DNA of 9,363 bases from Candidatus Omnitrophota bacterium. Lineage in GTDB: Bacteria; Omnitrophota; Gorgyraeia; Aquiviventales; Aquiviventaceae. Made by a program: the position numbers and the translations under genes. The stretch's first letter is position 1. Every line of letters starts with the position of its first letter. Of the stretch, positions 5,637 to 9,363 are shown piece by piece. The notes beneath the pieces were generated by a model that had not been told where the DNA came from, ran no database searches, and saw nothing but the letters and a program-made list of their open reading frames with translations. The DNA is taken from the NCBI GenBank assembly GCA_016193195.1, contig JACPSQ010000045.1, positions 1 through 9,363 on the forward strand. The letters run 5' to 3'.

Positions 5637-6404
5637 TTACTGGCGACTGGTGAGCGCATGTTGAGCGGTGAGGACAAGCGGTCCTCGTTCCGTGATGGCC
5701 ACCGTATGCTCAAAGTGCGCTGCGAGTGAGCGGTCCTTGGTCACCGCCGTCCACCCATCCTGCAAGACTTCAACTTCGTAGCCGCCTGCGGTGACCATCG
5801 GTTCAATGGCCAGGACCATGCCGGCCCGCAGGCGTGGGCCCACGTGAGGTGATCCAAAATTCGGTATGGGGGGGTCCTCATGCAGGGCCTGCCCGATGCC
5901 ATGCCCCACAAAGTCTCTTACGACCCCGAACCCATCCCGCTCAACCACTTCTTGTACGGCAGACGAAATATCCGAGAGGCGATTTCCATCAATCGCTCGA
6001 GCGATCCCCTCTTCTAGCGCCCGTCGCGTGGTCTCCGTCAGCCGGCGCGCCAGAGGGGATACGGCCCCCACCTGGAGTGTCGTCGCGGCGTCCGCGTACC
6101 AGCCTTCAACGACCGTCCCCGCATCGATGCTGACGAGATCCCCTTCACGAATCCTGCGATCTCCTGGAATCCCATGGACCACCTCTTCATTGACCGACAC
6201 GCAGATCGAGGCGGGGTAGCCCCGATATCCCAAAAACGCGGGTGCTGCCCCCTGCCGACGAAGATAGGCCAGCGCTTCGGCATCCAGCTCCTTCGTCTTG
6301 ATCCCTGGCCGCACCACAGCGGCGAGGTGCTCCAACAGCCCGGCCACAATGTGCCCCGCGTGGGCCATGAGCTCAATTTCGCGGGCGGTCTTGAGCTCAA
6401 TCAT
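5637..6404 (-). CDS. map: Methionine aminopeptidase, type I
   Basis: Removes the initiator methionine from nascent proteins using a dinuclear metal centre. The 255-residue product has all five metal ligands: D94 (SIDAGT), D105 (WYADAA), H168 (FVGHGIG), E201 (IEPM) and E232 (HFEHT), plus the substrate-side histidines H77 and H175. It is the short type I form without the type II insertion or an N-terminal zinc finger. The ATG overlaps the adk stop (ATGA). Its Shine-Dalgarno, AGGTGG at 6409-6414, lies inside the closing stem of a cloverleaf-like palindrome formed by the end of adk, so initiation may depend on ribosomes finishing adk. The adk-map-infA order is typical. Confidence 0.98.
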   Translation of the reverse strand: MIELKTAREIELMAHAGHIVAGLLEHLAAVVRPGIKTKELDAEALAYLRRQGAAPAFLGYRGYPASICVSVNEEVVHGIPGDRRIREGDLVSIDAGTVVEGWYADAATTLQVGAVSPLARRLTETTRRALEEGIARAIDGNRLSDISSAVQEVVERDGFGVVRDFVGHGIGQALHEDPPIPNFGSPHVGPRLRAGMVLAIEPMVTAGGYEVEVLQDGWTAVTKDRSLAAHFEHTVAITERGPLVLTAQHALTSRQ

Positions 6405-7150
6405 CCCACCACCTGTCCTCGGGCCGCCGAAGGCGGCCCGTGATCGTGCTGGTTGCTGCTCTGGCCCCGCCTTGTGGCGGGGCAGACAGGTGGTGGGAGC
6501 CAGCCCTGCCGCTGGAACAGCTTGACCGTCCGTGAGAACACCGCCTCGATTGGCCCAGCCCCGCTCACCCGGTGCAGGAGCCGGCGGTGGTGGTAGTACC
6601 TCACCAAGGGCCTTGCCGCTTGCTGATCCACCGCGAGCCGTTTCTTGATTGTCGCCGGTCGGTCGTCGTTGCGCACGATGAGCGGCCCCTGACAGCGGTC
6701 ACACCGCCATGGGCGCCTCGGCCGCATGGTTCGGATATGGTAGTTCGCGCCGCAGTGTGCGCACACCCTCCGCCCGGACAACCGCCTGATCAAGACCGGC
6801 ATCGGCGACGTCAAATACACAGCCCCGTCGAGCGGCGCACGAGCTCTCTTCAGGACGCGATCGAGTCCAGCCGCCTGCCGTTGGGTCCGTGGGAAACCGT
6901 CTAAGACAAATCCCGTTGCAAGCGTCCGCCGATCCAAACGGCCAGCCATGATCTCGACGACCAACGCGTCCGAGACGAGCCGTCCGCTGGTCACGTACCG
7001 CTGGACGCGTCGCCCTAGTGCGCTGCGGCGCGCAATCTCCTGTCGGAAGATGTCGCCCGTCGAGATATGCGCGATGCCGAGGCGCGCTTCGTACAGCGAT
7101 GCCAAAGAACCTTTCCCAGCCCCCGGAGGCCCCAGCAGGACAATCCTCAC
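6401..7150 (-). CDS. adk: Adenylate kinase, zinc-LID type, with C-terminal extension
   Basis: Interconverts ATP + AMP and 2 ADP. Counting from a GTG start at 7148-7150 (AGGTG five bases upstream) the product has 249 residues: P-loop GPPGAGKGS (7-15), AMP-site STGDIFR (30-36) and LDGFPRT with R88, then a zinc-binding LID with C130, C133, C150 and C153 (C-X2-C-X16-C-X2-C), then RNDD (160-163) and the late helices to about residue 217. Family members usually end near 215. The last 32 residues (PPPVCPATRRGQ...) have no family likeness and are encoded by a palindromic element. The P-loop ends in S rather than the usual T. An in-frame TTG at 7198 would only add repeat-encoded residues, so GTG is preferred. 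Confidence 0.95.
   Translation of the reverse strand: MRIVLLGPPGAGKGSLASLYEARLGIAHISTGDIFRQEIARRSALGRRVQRYVTSGRLVSDALVVEIMAGRLDRRTLATGFVLDGFPRTQRQAAGLDRVLKRARAPLDGAVYLTSPMPVLIRRLSGRRVCAHCGANYHIRTMRPRRPWRCDRCQGPLIVRNDDRPATIKKRLAVDQQAARPLVRYYHHRRLLHRVSGAGPIEAVFSRTVKLFQRQGWLPPPVCPATRRGQSSNQHDHGPPSAARGQVVG
6404..6498. repeat. 95-bp cloverleaf-like palindrome spanning adk end and map start
   Basis: Outer perfect 14-bp inverted repeat (6404-6417 with 6485-6498; TCCCACCACCTGTC and its complement) encloses two independent perfect hairpins: 6420-6428 with 6432-6440 (9 bp, 3-nt loop) and 6464-6471 with 6476-6483 (8 bp, 4-nt loop). In RNA this is a three-way junction. It codes for adk residues 218-249, and its map-proximal strand contains the map Shine-Dalgarno and the A of the map ATG. 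No target-site duplication is evident. There is no U-run, so an intrinsic terminator is unlikely. Confidence 0.93.
6409..6414 (-). promoter_or_regulatory. Shine-Dalgarno of map, inside a stem
   Basis: AGGTGG on the minus strand, four bases before the map ATG. All six bases pair with CCACCT of the opposite arm (6488-6493) in the predicted outer stem, so the site would be hidden unless adk is being translated. Confidence 0.7.
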
Positions 7151-7155
7151 TGCTG

Positions 7156-7160
7156 CACCT
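7156..7160 (-). promoter_or_regulatory. Shine-Dalgarno of adk
   Basis: AGGTG on the minus strand, five bases before the GTG at 7148-7150. It lies just outside the nearby heptad arm (7165-7194) and supports the GTG start. Confidence 0.6.
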
Positions 7161-7164
7161 GATG

Positions 7165-7264
7165 AGTCCGTAGTCCATAGTCCATAGTCCGTAGACAAAT
7201 CAGAGATCGTTGTGTCGCGACCATGCCCTATCCACTATGGACTACCGACTACGGACTACCGACT
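7165..7264. repeat. Heptad dyad in the secY-adk spacer (4 + 4 units)
   Basis: Plus-strand left arm: AGTCCGT, AGTCCAT, AGTCCAT, AGTCCGT, AG (7165-7194). Right arm: ACTATGG, ACTACCG, ACTACGG, ACTACCG, ACT (7234-7264), the degenerate inverse. The longest perfect pairing seen is 12 bp (7170-7181 with 7234-7245). The 39-nt centre (7195-7233) has no repeat. It fills most of the 119-nt gap from the secY stop to the adk GTG; I see no other gene or signal in the gap besides the adk ribosome-binding site. Confidence 0.93.
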
Positions 7265-7269
7265 GTTGT

Positions 7270-8628
7270 TCATCGACGGCCCCTGATACGACCAGACTTG
7301 AAAAACCCCTCGTAGTGTCGCATGAGGAGGTGCGACTCGATCTGTTTCATGGTATCGAGCGTCACGCCCACCACGATCAGCAGGCTCGTGCCGCCGAAAA
7401 ACCCGGCGACCCTCGGCGGGATCTTCATCCACGCCATGATCACGTCGGGGAGGATCGCAATCGCCACGAGGTAGACGGCAGCCACGAACGTCACTCGCGT
7501 GAGGATCTTGTCCAAATAGTCGACCGTGGACTGACCAGGCCGGATGCCGGGGATAAACGCGCCGACCTTCTTCATCTGGTCGGCGGCTTCGAGGAACTGA
7601 TGGGCCGTCAGCGCGGTGCTGAAGTAGGTGAAGAACAGGATCAGGATCGCGTAGCACAGGTTGAAGGCCAGCGAGGTCCTCGAGAACCAATCCGTCAGCC
7701 CCTGCAGCTGTGGGACGAAGCTCGCCACCTGGATCGGAAAGTAGAGGAGCGAAACCGCAAAGATGATCGGCAAGACGCCGCCGCTGTTGACCTTGAGCGG
7801 CAGGTAGGTGCTCTGGCCGCCGTAGATCTTCCGGCCGATCACCCGGCGGGCGTATTGCACCGGGATCCGACGCTGCCCCTGTTCGATGAAGATCACGACC
7901 ATCACCACGCCCACAAGGAAAGCGCCCATGAAGATGATCGCCAGCGGCTGCAACGGGGACTGGTTGATGCCTCCCGGACCCAGTTGAAGCCCGATGTCGC
8001 GAATGGCGAGGGGGATCCGGCCGACGATTGACGCCGTCATCAGGAGGCTCATCCCGTTGCCGATCCCGCGTTCGGTGATCTGCTCGGCCAGCCACATGAT
8101 GAGGGCCATCCCGCCCGTCATGGTCAAGATGGTCAAGAGGCGAAACCCCAGGCCCGGGAACAACACGATCTGCGCCTTGAACTGCTGCGGGATCACCTTC
8201 TCGAGCAGCATCGCGTACATGAAGGAGTTGATGATGGCCAAGAGCACCGTCGCATAGCGCGAGTACTGGTGAAGCTTCCGGTAGCCCGTCATCCCTTCTT
8301 TGCGCAGCTTCTCGAGCGCTGGGATCGCCGTGGCCAGCAGCGTCTCGACGATGATCGTCGCGCTGATGTACGGCATGATCCCGAGCGCGAAGATCGTCGC
8401 ATGGGAGAGCGCCCCCCCGGTGAACATGTCGAGGAGGTTGAGCAGCCCTCCCCCGCTCGCCGCAGCCAGCTCGTCGAAGATCCGCCCCAGCTCCTTCCCG
8501 TTGATCCCCGGCGTGGGGATGAAGATCCCTACCTCGTAAATGGCCAGCATCGAGAGGGTAAACATCAATTTGCGCCGTAATTCTGGAATGCCCCATGCGC
8601 TCCCCAATGCGTTCAATAATCTGAACAT
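7270..8628 (-). CDS. secY: Protein translocase subunit SecY
   Basis: Central channel of the SecYEG translocon in the cytoplasmic membrane. The 452-residue product shows IPELRRKLMFTLSMLAIYEVGIFIPTPGI (14-42), the plug and TM2 region (GIMPYISATIIVETL, 83-97), AEQITERGIGNGMSLL (181-196), YARRVIGRKIYGGQSTYLPLKVNSGGVLPIIFA (259-291), the cytoplasmic SecA/ribosome-contact loop GAFIPGIRPG with R363, and the ending YEGFFKSGRIRGRR. Ten membrane spans are readable. Start: ATG at 8626-8628 gives the usual N-terminus. Longer in-frame starts would translate the CACAGA-type repeat (yielding CGFCGFCG), which is not family sequence. The Shine-Dalgarno is poor (GTGGTGTG against the ATG). It is flanked by repeat elements on both sides. 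Confidence 0.97.
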   Translation of the reverse strand: MFRLLNALGSAWGIPELRRKLMFTLSMLAIYEVGIFIPTPGINGKELGRIFDELAAASGGGLLNLLDMFTGGALSHATIFALGIMPYISATIIVETLLATAIPALEKLRKEGMTGYRKLHQYSRYATVLLAIINSFMYAMLLEKVIPQQFKAQIVLFPGLGFRLLTILTMTGGMALIMWLAEQITERGIGNGMSLLMTASIVGRIPLAIRDIGLQLGPGGINQSPLQPLAIIFMGAFLVGVVMVVIFIEQGQRRIPVQYARRVIGRKIYGGQSTYLPLKVNSGGVLPIIFAVSLLYFPIQVASFVPQLQGLTDWFSRTSLAFNLCYAILILFFTYFSTALTAHQFLEAADQMKKVGAFIPGIRPGQSTVDYLDKILTRVTFVAAVYLVAIAILPDVIMAWMKIPPRVAGFFGGTSLLIVVGVTLDTMKQIESHLLMRHYEGFFKSGRIRGRR

Positions 8629-8630
8629 CA

Positions 8631-8726
8631 CACCACAGAAGCCACAGAAACCACACAGAGACACAGAGACCGTTTCATGCTGGTTTCCCTTCTGTGGTTC
8701 CGTGCCCCTTCTGTGGTTCTGTGGTG
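8631..8726. repeat. CCACAGAA-type dyad across the rplO end and secY start
   Basis: Left arm (8631-8671): repeated CCACAGAAG, CCACAGAAA and CACAGAGAC units. Right arm (8682-8726): repeated TTCTGTGG units, the inverse. The outer ends form a perfect 10-bp inverted repeat (8631-8640 with 8717-8726). Units are 8-11 bp and less regular than in the heptad spacers. The arm nearest rplO encodes its last 16 residues, the rplO stop lies in the centre, and the other arm ends two bases before the secY ATG. Confidence 0.9.
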
Positions 8727-9172
8727 AGAAGTTCGATGGTGCCGCCTCCCTGGAGGATTTTCTCTTTCGCCGCCTCGCTGATTCGGTGTACTGAGACGGC
8801 GACACGCCGGGTCAATGCGCCGTCGCCCAACAGCTTGACCTGACGGCTCGGGTGACGAACGAGCCCGGCTTCCATGAGCCGCTCCGGCGTAATGCGCTCC
8901 CCGTCCTGGAAGCGGTTGAGGTCTTTGACGTTGATGATTTCAAGTGGAACGGGCCCACCTCGTTCCTTTCGGCGGAACCCTCGCTTGGGCAGCCGACGGA
9001 TGAGCGGATTGCGCCCCCCCTCGAACCCAGGCCGTTTCCCTGAGCCGGTCCTCGCACGCTGCCCTTTCTGCCCCCGTGTCGACGTCTTGCCGTGCCCTGA
9101 GCCGATGCCTCGGCCCACGCGTTTCCTGCGATGCCTCGCACCCGGAACCGCTGGGATGGCTGATATATTCAT
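8675..9172 (-). CDS. rplO: Large ribosomal subunit protein L15
   Basis: L15 is a late-assembling 50S protein. From ATG 9170-9172 the product has 165 residues: basic glycine-rich N-terminus RRKRVGRGIGSGHGKTSTRGQKGQ (15-38), GFEGGRNPLIRRLPKRGF (49-66), IINVKDLNRF (79-88) and the C-terminal fold VHRISEAAKEKILQGGGTIELL (128-149). The family normally ends about here; residues 150-165 (TTEPQKGHGTTEGKPA) are encoded by one arm of the CCACAGAA-type repeat and look acquired. A longer reading from further upstream would run through another repeat and is rejected. No Shine-Dalgarno is visible before the ATG (AAACGGCC only), the spacer being entirely repeat. It directly follows rpsE; rpmD is absent. Confidence 0.97.
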   Translation of the reverse strand: MNISAIPAVPGARHRRKRVGRGIGSGHGKTSTRGQKGQRARTGSGKRPGFEGGRNPLIRRLPKRGFRRKERGGPVPLEIINVKDLNRFQDGERITPERLMEAGLVRHPSRQVKLLGDGALTRRVAVSVHRISEAAKEKILQGGGTIELLTTEPQKGHGTTEGKPA

Positions 9173-9175
9173 GGC

Positions 9176-9246
9176 CGTTTCTGCGTTTCTGAGTATCTGC
9201 GTCTCTGGGTGACTGCGTCCTACGCACGACGCACCACGCAGAAACG
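9176..9246. repeat. Octad/heptad dyad filling the rpsE-rplO spacer
   Basis: Plus strand: GTTTCTGC, GTTTCTGA, GTATCTGC, GTCTCTGG, GTGACTGC (9177-9216, 8-bp register), then GTCCTAC, GCACGAC, GCACCAC, GCAGAAAC (9217-9245). The ends are a perfect 11-bp inverted repeat, CGTTTCTGCGT (9176-9186) with ACGCAGAAACG (9236-9246). The right end touches the rpsE stop codon (9247-9249) and the left end is 3 nt from the rplO ATG, so the element is essentially the whole intergenic region. Confidence 0.92.
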
Positions 9247-9363
9247 TCACTGGGTGTCTGTCAGGTCAAGGACCAGCTTGCGCCGAGCCTGAATCGACTC
9301 CTCGCTCTCGAGCGCTCCCAACCCCGCTAACGTCGCCTTGACCAGATTGATGGCGTTGTTCGA
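9247..9363 (-). CDS. rpsE: Small ribosomal subunit protein S5, C-terminal 38 residues (cut by window edge)
   Basis: Only the end of the gene is present. The open frame from the window edge reads SNNAINLVKATLAGLGAL..., ending KLVLDLTDTQ. The SNNxxNxVKATxxGL pattern is the conserved C-terminal helix of S5, a 30S protein involved in decoding accuracy. Its position just before rplO-secY also fits. The stop TGA directly abuts a repeat element. The N-terminal double-stranded-RNA-binding domain lies outside the window, so overall length and integrity cannot be judged. Confidence 0.9.
   Translation of the reverse strand, partial: SNNAINLVKATLAGLGALESEESIQARRKLVLDLTDTQ

Noticed and set aside
6420..6483. 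Intrinsic terminator within the adk end
   Set aside because: The GC hairpins have no following T-run on either strand and lie inside a gene within a tightly coupled operon.
4082..7264. Possible CRISPR arrays in the repeated spacers
   Set aside because: Units are 7-9 bp and directly adjacent, with no 25-35 bp repeat/spacer alternation and no cas genes nearby.
7210..8031. Long plus-strand ORF of 273 codons rich in D, H and R
   Set aside because: It lies opposite secY, which has unmistakable SecY motifs. The composition is that of an antisense shadow in GC-rich DNA and starts inside the heptad repeat.
7256..8656. Minus-strand 466-codon frame overlapping secY
   Set aside because: Out-of-frame shadow of secY with low-complexity R/D/G/H content; secY in the other frame is complete, so no frameshift is implied.
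8629..8805. Longer SecY reading with 59 extra N-terminal residues
   Set aside because: It would overlap the L15 coding end and translate repeat sequence; SecY homology starts right at the ATG at 8628.
9173..9250. Longer L15 reading, 26 residues upstream of 9172
   Set aside because: It would overlap the rpsE stop and translate the repeat element; the family N-terminus matches the ATG at 9172.

Overview
The window is one uninterrupted minus-strand gene string. It is the downstream half of a bacterial ribosomal-protein supercluster (end of the spc cluster fused to the alpha cluster), followed by a metabolic tail. In transcription order (right to left) it reads: rpsE (C-terminus only) - rplO - secY - adk - map - infA - rpmJ - rpsM - rpsK - rpsD - rpoA - rplQ - aspartate aminotransferase - 59-residue membrane protein - isocitrate-dehydrogenase family gene (N-terminal part only). 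I see no convincing plus-strand gene. No tRNA, rRNA, CRISPR array, transposase or phage gene is visible.

The DNA is GC-rich and the proteins are clearly bacterial. Three points are informative about the host. rpmD (L30) is missing from its usual place between rpsE and rplO. rpsD sits between rpsK and rpoA, as in Proteobacteria, although adk-map-infA join the spc and alpha clusters as in many Gram-positives. Adk and S4 are both zinc (four-cysteine) forms. This suits a deep-branching or uncultivated phylum (Omnitrophota- or Nitrospirota-like lineages are guesses). I cannot assign a taxon.

The genes are what one expects: ribosomal proteins, translocon, IF-1, N-terminal methionine removal and the RNA polymerase alpha subunit. 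What is not ordinary is the DNA between them. Most longer spacers in the ribosomal part are filled by short-period repeats, usually 7-8 bp units, mostly laid out as two inverted arms around a short centre. Each spacer has its own unit sequence: GTTTCTG-type octads (rpsE/rplO), CCACAGAA-type units (rplO/secY), AGTCCAT heptads (secY/adk), AACGAAC heptads (rpmJ/rpsM, one arm only), CAGATT-type nested dyad (rpsM/rpsK), and GTTTCGA/GAACTCG heptads (rpsK/rpsD). A seventh, GC-rich, cloverleaf-like palindrome forms the last 32 codons of adk and covers the ribosome-binding site of map. The elements run almost from stop codon to start codon and in two cases supply the C-terminal residues of the upstream protein. 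Several genes just behind an element lack a recognisable Shine-Dalgarno sequence. This repeated spacer design is the strongest candidate for something undescribed here.

The leftmost 1.9 kb links the ribosomal operon to amino-acid and TCA metabolism. The aminotransferase overlaps the rplQ stop codon by four bases, a tiny two-helix membrane protein follows after 7 nt, and the dehydrogenase follows after 18 nt, so all are probably co-transcribed.
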